From contig JAOBAU010000432.1 of assembly GCA_025463165.1 (NCBI GenBank), positions 1-35,765 of the forward strand: a DNA stretch of 35,765 nucleotides, read 5' to 3'. Numbering within the stretch: the stretch's first letter is position 1; every line of letters begins with the position of its first letter. Positions 19,477 to 27,589 of the stretch are shown here, in pieces. The position numbers and the translations under genes are program-made. This stretch comes from Acidobacteriota bacterium. GTDB taxonomy: Bacteria; Acidobacteriota; Thermoanaerobaculia; Gp7-AA8. The notes beneath the pieces are model-generated. The model saw only the letters and a list, made by a program, of their open reading frames with translations, was not told where the DNA came from and ran no database searches.

Positions 19477-19489
19477 CCGCAGAGTGTAA

Positions 19490-19514
19490 ATCCTTCTCCC
19501 GGAGGGAGAAGGAT
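19490..19514 (-). terminator. Perfect 11-bp hairpin ATCCTTCTCCC-gga-GGGAGAAGGAT just 3' of the GH130 stop
   Basis: Read directly; followed on the minus strand by only a short T stretch (TTTAC), so intrinsic termination is not certain. Confidence 0.5.
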
Positions 19515-19515
19515 G

Positions 19516-20466
19516 TCAGGAGCTGTGGCGGTCGAGCCAGTCCAGGATTTCGCGAATGCTTCCCGTCGCCAGCGCGATGCACGTATCGGCGGCGCCGTAG
19601 TAGAGATTCAGCGTGTCGCCGTCGGGTCCGATCGTGTAGCCGCAGGGGAACGTGACGTTCGCGACGTCGCCTTTCGTTTCGTACGGCTCTTCCGGTCCGA
19701 AGATCCATTCGTCGCCGCGCAGCAGCAGTTCGGCGGGATCGTTGCGATCGAAGAGTGCGACGCCGAGCCGATAGAGACTGCCGGCGGCATTGGAACGAAC
19801 GCCGTGATAGAGCATCAGCCAGCCACGCTCCGTTTCGATGAGCGGAGGGGAGAGTCCGACTTTGTTCGCGTCCCACCAGCCGCCGCGTCTGGCCTGCAGC
19901 ATCATCCGGTGACCGCCCCAGCTGCGCAGGTCGGGCGAATAGGAGATCCAGACGTGCGCGCCCGAATCGGCGATCGGACGATGAACGAGCGCGTACATTC
20001 CGTCGATGCGGCGCGGCAGCAGCGCGGCATCCTTGTCGTCCGGCTGCATGACCAGACCGCAGCGCTCGAACGTAATGAAATCTTCAGTCAATGCGAGCGA
20101 GACTCCCGGCCCGCCTTTGCCGAATGCGGTGTATGCAATCGCGTAGCGGCCGAGGTCGGGTACGAATGTAATGCGCGGATCTTCCACACCCCAGAGCTCT
20201 TCGGGATGATTCTCGGGATCGGAAGAAAGCGTCGGCTGCCGATCGATGATCCAGCCGCCGATTCCGTCCTTCGATCGCGCGGCGCAGAGATGCGAGAGCC
20301 CGGTACGATCTTCGACTCTGCACAGCAGCAGCGTCGTCCCGTCGGGAAGCGTCGTCGCGCCGGCGTTGAAGACCGTATGTACGGGATAAGGCCAGTCGGA
20401 GGCGCTGAGAATCGGATTGCTGCCGACGCGGCGGAACAGAGTTTCGTACTGCGTTGCTGCGGTCAT
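19516..20466 (-). CDS. GH130-family glycosidase/phosphorylase (beta-mannoside phosphorylase-type)
   Basis: NPILSASDWPYPVHTVFNAGATTLPDGTTLLLCRVEDRTGLSHLCAARSKDG; WGVEDPRITFVPDLGRYAIAYTAF; W-I-SYSPDLRSWG; FPCGYTIGPDGDTLNLYYGAADTCIALATGSI. Confidence 0.88.
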   Translation of the reverse strand: MTAATQYETLFRRVGSNPILSASDWPYPVHTVFNAGATTLPDGTTLLLCRVEDRTGLSHLCAARSKDGIGGWIIDRQPTLSSDPENHPEELWGVEDPRITFVPDLGRYAIAYTAFGKGGPGVSLALTEDFITFERCGLVMQPDDKDAALLPRRIDGMYALVHRPIADSGAHVWISYSPDLRSWGGHRMMLQARRGGWWDANKVGLSPPLIETERGWLMLYHGVRSNAAGSLYRLGVALFDRNDPAELLLRGDEWIFGPEEPYETKGDVANVTFPCGYTIGPDGDTLNLYYGAADTCIALATGSIREILDWLDRHSS

Positions 20467-22766
20467 TGAGCTCCAGCTGCGACCAGTTCCCTGACCGGCA
20501 TCGCAATCTGCGTCGCGTTACGGCGAACTTCATTGGCGCGCATGTCCATCAGCGCAAGGAGAAACGAGAGGGTCGATTCAGCGCCTTCATTGTCGTTCAT
20601 TCGGTCGGCATGCAATGCGTCGCGACAACCGCCCGAAAGCGGGTCGTACAGTGACTGCTGTAATTGATTTTGTCCAAGAAACCAGGTGAATGCGCGGCGC
20701 GCGTGCTCGGCCCAGCGATGATCGCCGGTGGCACGAAACGCGTGCATGCAGGCAGAGACGGTGGCGCACGCGTCGACCGGCTGCTGATCGAAGATCGCGG
20801 CGGTCATTCCGCGCTCGAAGAACCCATTCGTTCCGATCGGCGCGAAATATCCGTCGGGCGTCTTCTGAATCGTCATCAGCCATTCGAGCGAACGAAGACC
20901 GGTCTCAGTCATCCCGTCGTCGCCGAGCCACGCGCCGGCCGACACGAGTGCCTGCGGCAGCCGCGCGTTGCAATACGTCACGCTGTTCTCGAACCACGGC
21001 CAGTCGGGTCGATCGCTGCGGCGAAACAGCGCCAGCAGGCGATCGGCAATTGCCCTGCCGGAGGCCTGCACTTCGCGGTCGCCTTCGAAAGCGCGCAGAT
21101 ATTGTTCGATTCCGAGCAGTGCAAACGCCCACGCGCGCGGGCTCGTAAAGCCGGCCACGGCCGGCAGCGCATCGTGAAACAGCGCTCCGGCGAGACTGTA
21201 GCGGCCGGGATCGGCCGAGAATCCGACCACCGTTCCGAGTGCCCAGAGCGATCGTCCGTGACTGTCTTCGGAGCCCTGCTCTTCCGTCCAGTTGCGCGAG
21301 TGCGACATGAAGTTTCGAAACCGGCCGGCGGAACGATTGAACGCGTGACTGACGAACGCCAGATAGCGCGAGGCGAGCGTGCGAACCAGTTTCGGATCTT
21401 CGGTCCCGGCGTCTTCAATGAGCGTCATCAGCATCAGCGCGCGCGCGTTGTCGTCGACGCAATAGCCTTCGTCGTAACGCGGAATGTTATAGGTCGCGTG
21501 CTGCAGGATTCCGGTGTCATCGGTCATGACGACGACGTGATCGAGATTGATGAGCGGCAGGTCCGCGGGGCGCATGGCCAGCGTGCTGGCGCGGAACGCC
21601 GTCTGTCTGCGCAGTGAATGTGCCGAGCGGGCGTGCTCGAACGTCTGCAGATACGACTCGGCGACCGCCGGCCAGAGCATCGCTTCGCCATGTGCGGCGG
21701 CGCGTTGCCGCAGTGCGAGACGTTTCGCGGGATCATCGAGCAGGCCGGTGATCTCGGTGGCGATTGCTTCCGCGTCTTTCCAGGGGACGAGAATTCCGCG
21801 TCCTTCAGCGAGCAGTTCCCGCGCATAGCGGTACGGCGTCGAGATCACCGCTTTTCCGGCGCCGAGTGCGTACGCGAGCGTGCCGGAAGTGATCTGCTCG
21901 GGATTCAAATAGGGGGTGATGTAGATGTCGGCCGCGGCGAGAAATTCGGAGAGCTCGGCCTGACTGACGAATCGATTGTGAAAGATCACGCTGCCGTCGA
22001 CGCCGAGTCGTTTGGCGCGTTCCTCGAGCATGAGGCGATAGGTCTCGCCATGGCGCTCGATGATGTGCGGATGGGTGGCGCCGAGGACGATGTAAACGGC
22101 GTCGGGGTGGTGCAGGAGGATTGAGGGGAGCGCGTCGATGACGTGCTCGATTCCTTTGTCAGGCGAGAGCAGGCCGAACGTGAGAATCAGCGGACGATCC
22201 TCGACGCCGAGGCGGCTCTTGCTGCCGGCGAATGGAACCTTCGGGATGCCGTGAGGGATCACGTCGATCTTCTCTCTGTCGACGCCGTGTACTTCGTGGA
22301 GCAGATCCGCGCCGCCGGCGGTCATGACGACGAGACGATCGGACAGCGCCGTCAGTTCGTCCATGACTCGGCGCTGCTGCGAATTCGGGGAGGCAAGGAT
22401 CGTGTGCAGTGTCGTAACGATCGGCATGCGAAGCTCGCGCAGCAGCGTCAGCACATGAGCGCCTGCTTTTCCGCCGAAAATCCCGTATTCGTGCTGAACC
22501 GAGATTACGTCGACCGCGTTGACGTTCAGGAAATCGGCGCCGCGCGTATAGGCGCCGGTGTCATTGTCGGCCAGCTCGAAACGGACGCGGCCGGGATAAG
22601 CGTACTGGTGGCGGCCGTCGTTCATCGCCAGCACGAAACAATCGAGCTCGGGATCGGCGGCGGCGATTGCGTCGCTCAGGTCGGTGGTAAAGGTCGCGAT
22701 GCCGCAGCGGCGCGGCAGGTGATTGCCGAGCATTGCCACTCGGCGAATACTTCTTTCATCAGGCAT
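20463..22766 (-). CDS. GT4-family glycosyltransferase fused to a C-terminal (alpha/alpha)6-like domain
   Basis: MLGNHLPRRCGIATFTTDLSDAI; VISVQHEYGIFGG; LITFGLLSPDKGIEHVIDAL-type GT4 motif; C-terminal repeats (YCVDDNARALMLM, WPWFENSVTYCNARLPQALVSAG, YDPLSGGCRDALHADRMNDNEGAESTLSFL). ATGA overlap with GH130. Confidence 0.88.
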   Translation of the reverse strand: MPDERSIRRVAMLGNHLPRRCGIATFTTDLSDAIAAADPELDCFVLAMNDGRHQYAYPGRVRFELADNDTGAYTRGADFLNVNAVDVISVQHEYGIFGGKAGAHVLTLLRELRMPIVTTLHTILASPNSQQRRVMDELTALSDRLVVMTAGGADLLHEVHGVDREKIDVIPHGIPKVPFAGSKSRLGVEDRPLILTFGLLSPDKGIEHVIDALPSILLHHPDAVYIVLGATHPHIIERHGETYRLMLEERAKRLGVDGSVIFHNRFVSQAELSEFLAAADIYITPYLNPEQITSGTLAYALGAGKAVISTPYRYARELLAEGRGILVPWKDAEAIATEITGLLDDPAKRLALRQRAAAHGEAMLWPAVAESYLQTFEHARSAHSLRRQTAFRASTLAMRPADLPLINLDHVVVMTDDTGILQHATYNIPRYDEGYCVDDNARALMLMTLIEDAGTEDPKLVRTLASRYLAFVSHAFNRSAGRFRNFMSHSRNWTEEQGSEDSHGRSLWALGTVVGFSADPGRYSLAGALFHDALPAVAGFTSPRAWAFALLGIEQYLRAFEGDREVQASGRAIADRLLALFRRSDRPDWPWFENSVTYCNARLPQALVSAGAWLGDDGMTETGLRSLEWLMTIQKTPDGYFAPIGTNGFFERGMTAAIFDQQPVDACATVSACMHAFRATGDHRWAEHARRAFTWFLGQNQLQQSLYDPLSGGCRDALHADRMNDNEGAESTLSFLLALMDMRANEVRRNATQIAMPVRELVAAGAQ

Positions 22767-22781
22767 GCGTCTCCGTTGGTT

Positions 22782-23009
22782 TTAGAAGCGTTTTTTCAGA
22801 ATGGCCGAAGCCCGGCGCTCGAGCTCATCGCAGCAGGTCGTCCACATCGTGTCGTACCAGCCGTTTTCGCGGCCGTGAATCGACACCGCCACGACCGGCC
22901 CGCCGTGTTCGGCGCAGCGCAATTGCGTCGTGTCGTGCAGCCTTTCGCGCAGGCGATTGCGCAATTGTTCGCGCAGGGTATGCTCACGGCCTTCGATTGT
23001 GATTCTCAC
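22782..23009 (-). CDS. 75-aa hypothetical protein
   Basis: GTG start overlapping upstream stop (GTGA); same-strand operon position 15 bp before the GT4 gene. Confidence 0.55.
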   Translation of the reverse strand: MRITIEGREHTLREQLRNRLRERLHDTTQLRCAEHGGPVVAVSIHGRENGWYDTMWTTCCDELERRASAILKKRF

Positions 23010-23467
23010 GTCGCGGCCACGACCTGCGGGATGAGCGTGGTGCCGTCCGGCGAGCTGACCGGTGGCTCCTTTTCGCGCCGCGGCGGCAGCATCATGTGCC
23101 AGCGCGCAACGAATTCATTGGGAATGATGAATTCGAACGTCTGACTATGACAACGAAGCCGTAATACCTTTCCGCCGGCGACGACGGTGCCGGTGGCCAG
23201 CTCATTGTCGTATTCGATTTCCTGGACCCATTGCAGATCGAGCGACGCCTGCATGTCGGAATTCTCATAATAGAAAGCCGACTGCGTCACAGCCAGTGCG
23301 ACGTCGAGATGCCGGTTTCCGTCGACGAATTCACCGCGGCTGACCATGCGTGACGTGGCGCGGCGACGCTCATTGAAGGCTGCAATACGATCGGTCGCGA
23401 ACCGGCGATAGAGATTTCTTCCGAGAAATACCACTGCAACCAATGCCACCAGCGACAGTACGATCAT
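23006..23467 (-). CDS. N-terminally membrane-anchored hypothetical protein, PH-like cytoplasmic region possible
   Basis: MIVLSLVALVAVVFLGRNLYRRF anchor, then beta-rich LDVALAVTQSAFYYENSDMQASLDLQWVQEIEYDNELATGTVVAGGKVLRLRCHSQTFEFIIP. Confidence 0.6.
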   Translation of the reverse strand: MIVLSLVALVAVVFLGRNLYRRFATDRIAAFNERRRATSRMVSRGEFVDGNRHLDVALAVTQSAFYYENSDMQASLDLQWVQEIEYDNELATGTVVAGGKVLRLRCHSQTFEFIIPNEFVARWHMMLPPRREKEPPVSSPDGTTLIPQVVAAT

Positions 23468-23759
23468 ATGAGGTTCCCCCGCAAACGGCTCGCAGAGCTG
23501 CGCAAAAAGGAAAAGCTAAGGGGGGTGAGTCCAGAGGTTCTGACTTAGTTCAGAAGGACTGAAGGGGCGAGGATGTTTCCTCGACAGACATCCACCATAC
23601 GCTCTCCGGGCGTGAATGTCACTTCGGGGCGTTCGTCCGTGCGAGATCGCGGCACTCCCTGCGGCCGAGTACGCTTCAGTTCAGCACGCGGTGCAAAAGG
23701 CGGCGAAGTCCCCTCACGCCCGATGCAAAATCGGCCTGAAATGACCGGAAAAATCCTTT

Positions 23760-23798
23760 TCGGCAACGCGATACGGCCTGTATCCTGCCGGTTGCCGA
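23760..23798. promoter_or_regulatory. Nested dyad TCGGCAAC-gc-GATAC-ggcct-GTATC-ctgccg-GTTGCCGA upstream of the desaturase
   Basis: 8-bp outer arms and 5-bp inner arms, both perfect; ends 32 bp before ATG 23831. Confidence 0.45.
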
Positions 23799-23830
23799 TC
23801 AGACATCCACCCTCGGACTGGAGACGACCG

Positions 23831-24961
23831 ATGAGCGAAGCGGCTTCAAACCCCGACCGCGATGTGCGCGCCAAAGGCATCGACTACATCACGATGTCGT
23901 TCCTCATCCTGACGCCGGTCATCGGCATCGTCGGGACAGCGCTTTATACCTGGCTCCATGGTTTTCATCTCTGGATGGCGCTTCTCGCGCTCGGTATGTA
24001 TACGGCCGTCGGTCTGTCGATCTGCGCCGGCTACCATCGTTTTTTCTCGCACAAGAGCTATGAGGCGTCGGCTCCCCTGCAGCTCTTCTTCGCATTTTTC
24101 GGCGCGATGGCGGCACAGAACTCGATCCTCTGGTGGTCGTCGAGCCATCGCAATCATCATCAGTACGTCGATCGCGACTGGGATCCGTACAACATCCGCC
24201 GCGGTTTCTGGTGGGCGCACATCCTCTGGATTTTCTATCGCCACGACGCGCCCGACGCGGAAGCGAATGCGCCCGATCTCGTGCGCAATCCAATCGTGCA
24301 GTGGCAGAAAAAGTGGTATCGCGCAATCCTGATCGCCGGCGGTTTCGGATTGCCGACGCTGATCGGCGCGCTCTTCGGCGATGCGCTGGCCGGCCTCTTA
24401 TGGGGCGGTTTTCTGCGGCTGGTCGTGATTCATCACACGACGTTCTTCGTGAATTCGCTCGCGCATTACGTCGGTGAGCCGACGTACAACGCGGAAGTTT
24501 CCGCGCGCGACAACTGGGGCGTGGCGCTGCTGACGCTCGGCGAGGGCTACCACAGCTTCCATCACCGTTTTCCGGCGGACTTCCGCAACGGCATTCGCTG
24601 GTATCACTGGGATCCGGCGAAATGGTTCATTGCGACGATGCGAATGCTCGGCCTGGCCGGCGAGCTCCGCTCCGCAACGCCGCCGCAGATCGAACAGGCG
24701 CGAATGCAGGCGGAGTTGCGCGGACTCGAAACGAAGCTCGCCGCATCGCAGACCGAGCTTCCCGATGACGTGCATCGCCTGATTGCCGACGCGCGCCAGC
24801 ATCTCGACGACGCCCTGACGCTCTGGCGTCAGCACATCGAAGAGCGCGCTCGCGACGCGTCGAGTGCGTGGCGGCGGAAACGCGCGGCCGCGCATCAGCA
24901 CATGCGCGAAGCGCGGCGCCGCTGGCGGGCGGCGCGGAGCATGGCGCTGACGATGGGCTGA
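23831..24961 (+). CDS. Acyl-CoA/fatty-acid desaturase (membrane, three His boxes) with a C-terminal helical extension
   Basis: HRFFSHKS, HRNHHQYVD, HSFHHRFPADF His boxes; TM segments; charged extension to the C-terminus. Confidence 0.92.
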   Translation: MSEAASNPDRDVRAKGIDYITMSFLILTPVIGIVGTALYTWLHGFHLWMALLALGMYTAVGLSICAGYHRFFSHKSYEASAPLQLFFAFFGAMAAQNSILWWSSSHRNHHQYVDRDWDPYNIRRGFWWAHILWIFYRHDAPDAEANAPDLVRNPIVQWQKKWYRAILIAGGFGLPTLIGALFGDALAGLLWGGFLRLVVIHHTTFFVNSLAHYVGEPTYNAEVSARDNWGVALLTLGEGYHSFHHRFPADFRNGIRWYHWDPAKWFIATMRMLGLAGELRSATPPQIEQARMQAELRGLETKLAASQTELPDDVHRLIADARQHLDDALTLWRQHIEERARDASSAWRRKRAAAHQHMREARRRWRAARSMALTMG

Positions 24962-24993
24962 GCCCGGCATTGATCGCGCCCGCCAATTGCCCG

Positions 24994-26028
24994 ATGATGT
25001 CCGCAGTGCGTCGAACTGTCCTTCCGGCCGTCCTACTCATGATGCTCGCCGCATGCGGCGGCGATGGCGACAGCGATCAGTTGTCGGCGGCGCGCCACCA
25101 CCTTCGTTCGGCGCCGTGCGGTAATTCTCCCGCCGTCACCGGCGTGGCCGGAGTCAACACCGATCCGCATCAGGTTTTCCTCGGCGACTGGATCATCGTC
25201 TCGGTCTGTCACCTCGATCAGGTCCTGAAAGCGGCCGACGCCGCGCAGGCGCCGATCACGCTCTTCATTGAAGGAATCGACAGCGGCAACGAGCCGGTCG
25301 GCGTCGACGTCGAATCGGGAACGATCACGTTCGTGCTCGATCGCACGCCGCAGAATCGAAAACTCTGGACGCCGTTTCTCTACAATCCGTTGTTCGATCC
25401 CGAAGTGGCGATGCACCTCAGCGTCGGAATTCGCGGCGAGCGTCCGTTGCCGCGCGCGCCCGGCGCGAACCTCACCGTACGGCTGAAGAAAATCTATGTC
25501 GACTGGACGACGTGGGTCTGGCTCGCGCTGCTGACGCTCGTCACGGCCGTCATCGCGTTGTCCGCGGCGTATACCGACATGCTGCGCGAAGGTCCCGACG
25601 TCGACGGCGTCCGTCAGCCTTACAGCCTCGGCCGCACGCAAATGGCCTGGTGGTTTTTCCTCATCGTGCTGAGTTACAGCTTCATCTGGCTCGTCACCGG
25701 CGATCGCGACACGATCCAGCCGTCGCTCCTCGGATTAATGGGAATCAGCGCCGCCACCGCGCTCGCGGCGGCCGCCATTGCAAAGACCGCCGCGCGTGCG
25801 TCGCACGGCTTATGGCGCGATCTCGTGGCCGACGAACGCGGTTCCGTGGTCGCGCTCGATCGATTGCAGATCGTCGTCTGGACCGTCGTCCTGAGCGGCG
25901 TGTTTCTGACGTCGGTGATCTGGGATCTGACGATGCCGGAATTCAACGCCACGCTGCTCGCGCTGATGGGCATCAGCTCCGGCACGTACATCGGCTTCAA
26001 GCTGCCGGCGAAAAATCAACCTGAATAG
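24994..26028 (+). CDS. Predicted lipoprotein / multi-TM membrane protein with internal two-fold repeat
   Basis: Signal with lipobox-like LLMMLAACGG; TM region; repeat LGRTQMAWWFF...LLGLMGISAATAL / LDRLQIVVWTV...LLALMGISSGTYIG. Confidence 0.7.
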   Translation: MMSAVRRTVLPAVLLMMLAACGGDGDSDQLSAARHHLRSAPCGNSPAVTGVAGVNTDPHQVFLGDWIIVSVCHLDQVLKAADAAQAPITLFIEGIDSGNEPVGVDVESGTITFVLDRTPQNRKLWTPFLYNPLFDPEVAMHLSVGIRGERPLPRAPGANLTVRLKKIYVDWTTWVWLALLTLVTAVIALSAAYTDMLREGPDVDGVRQPYSLGRTQMAWWFFLIVLSYSFIWLVTGDRDTIQPSLLGLMGISAATALAAAAIAKTAARASHGLWRDLVADERGSVVALDRLQIVVWTVVLSGVFLTSVIWDLTMPEFNATLLALMGISSGTYIGFKLPAKNQPE

Positions 26029-27377
26029 TTGCGCGGCAGGATTACGCGAAACGTCGTTCCCTGTCCCGGCTGCGTCGCCAGTTCCAGTCCGGCGTCGAGC
26101 AGCTCGCACAATCGTTTGACGATCGTCAGGCCGACGCCTTCGCCCGGCTGCTGATTTTCCGGCAGTTGCGCTGAAGCGGAAGGGAGCGTCGCCGCCGGCA
26201 CGATGTCGCGCCGCCGATCGGTGCTCGCTTCACGCGCGTCATTGGCGACCTCGGTGGCGTTGTGGATCTCCTGCGCAAGCGGTGCCGCCGGATTGTCGTC
26301 GATGCCGGGGCCGGTATCCTGGACAGAAAATGTCCAGCGGTCGGTACCGCGCGTCTCGTCGATTCCCCACGTGACGGAAACGCCGCCGTGCGTCGTGTAC
26401 TTGATCGCATTCAGCAGGAGGTTTTGCAGGATGCGCCGGATCTTCGCTTTGTCGCCTTCGACCGCCAGCTCGCTCGGGCCATCCATCTTCAGAAACAGAC
26501 CTCTCTCGGCAGCGGTCCCTTTCGACGCGTGACAGAAATCGCGCAGCAGCAGCGCGGCATCGAACGTCGAAAGCTCGCGCTGTTCGTGGCCGGCTTCGAG
26601 ACGCGCGAGGCTCAGCAGATCGTTCAGCATTTCGTGCAGCGACGAAACGCTGCTGCTGAGAATCTCGCCCACTTCGCGGCGATCGGGATCCGACATCGGG
26701 ATGCCGGTATCGCGCAGCAGCGTCGTCGCTCCCTTCACCACGGTTACGCTGCCGCGCAGATCGTGCGCGGCGGCGCGCCACGCTTCCGCGCGCGACTGCT
26801 CGATCGAGTGCAACGCGGAAAGCGCCTGCTCGAGATCGTTGACATGACCGGCCGATTCCGCCTGGTGCAGTCGCCAGTACTGCGTCGCACTTTCGGTTAC
26901 ACCGTCAGCACAAAGCTCCGCCCACGCGCGGCGGGCGGTCCGCATGACGCCGGCTTGCAGTTCCGGGTGGCTGACCGCGTAACGTTCCAGCTCATCGGCG
27001 ACACTCAGCTGCAGATGTCCCCATTCGCGAATCAGCTCGCGCAATTGATAACCCTGTTGCCAGCGCTGCAGACCGTGCTCGCAGACTCGCGCCGTTCGAT
27101 TGAGGTCGGCGGCCGGATCGCGATCGTCAGGCCATTCGCGAATGGTGTGCGCCAGACAATCGAGCACGGCGGGGATGTGATCGTTGAACTGCGCGCGCGA
27201 CAGCGACGACGCGATGCTCCGCTCGGCCGTCTGCTCTCCCGCGTTTCGCCAGGCCGCGAGAATCGCCTGGCGCCGCGCCAGCAGAGCGTCGGCAAGCTCG
27301 TTCAGTTGCGAGATGTCGACGACCGTGCTCAGAAACGTACCTCCTGGCTTGCCGCGCGCACGTCGCACGCTTCGCAC
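26016..27377 (-). CDS. Sensor histidine kinase with RsbRD-N-like N-terminal domain and long ATP-lid insertion
   Basis: LARRQAILAAWRN... N-terminal helical domain; AAHDLRGSVTVVKGATTLL H-box; ILQNLLLNAIKYT N-box; QDTGPGID; GVGLTIVKRLCELLDAGLEL. Start uncertain (GTG 27377, or CTG 27332 with AGGAGG). Confidence 0.85.
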   Translation of the reverse strand: MRSVRRARGKPGGTFLSTVVDISQLNELADALLARRQAILAAWRNAGEQTAERSIASSLSRAQFNDHIPAVLDCLAHTIREWPDDRDPAADLNRTARVCEHGLQRWQQGYQLRELIREWGHLQLSVADELERYAVSHPELQAGVMRTARRAWAELCADGVTESATQYWRLHQAESAGHVNDLEQALSALHSIEQSRAEAWRAAAHDLRGSVTVVKGATTLLRDTGIPMSDPDRREVGEILSSSVSSLHEMLNDLLSLARLEAGHEQRELSTFDAALLLRDFCHASKGTAAERGLFLKMDGPSELAVEGDKAKIRRILQNLLLNAIKYTTHGGVSVTWGIDETRGTDRWTFSVQDTGPGIDDNPAAPLAQEIHNATEVANDAREASTDRRRDIVPAATLPSASAQLPENQQPGEGVGLTIVKRLCELLDAGLELATQPGQGTTFRVILPRNYSG

Positions 27378-27589
27378 AGCCAGCCGTGAGAGGTGAGCTT
27401 GAACGGCGCTTCGTTCTCGTCGCGAAAGAGCGTGCGTGTTTCATGACACCAGTCGCAGCGGACGACGTGCGGATTTCCAAATGTCGGATTCGCACGAAGA
27501 ATGTCGGTGGCCGCTTGTTTCTCGCCGTCGACCAGATCATCACTGCGAAGCATCTTTCCTGCGGTTGTTCGAACGGCTTGTCTGGTCAC
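27329..27589 (-). CDS. 86-aa zinc-ribbon-like small protein
   Basis: VRCDWCHETRTLFRDENEAPFKLTSHGWLCEACDVRAASQEVRF (two CxxC); GTGA overlap with the upstream CheB-CheR-kinase gene. Confidence 0.65.
   Translation of the reverse strand: MTRQAVRTTAGKMLRSDDLVDGEKQAATDILRANPTFGNPHVVRCDWCHETRTLFRDENEAPFKLTSHGWLCEACDVRAASQEVRF

Noticed and set aside
23585-23811. 12-bp direct repeat CAGACATCCACC (23585-23596 and 23800-23811)
   Set aside because: Only two short copies 215 bp apart, no target-site or array structure; could be chance.
23573-23830. N-terminal extension of the desaturase ORF
   Set aside because: Low-complexity, no SD at 23573, and ATG 23831 directly precedes typical desaturase sequence; treated as leader/regulatory DNA.
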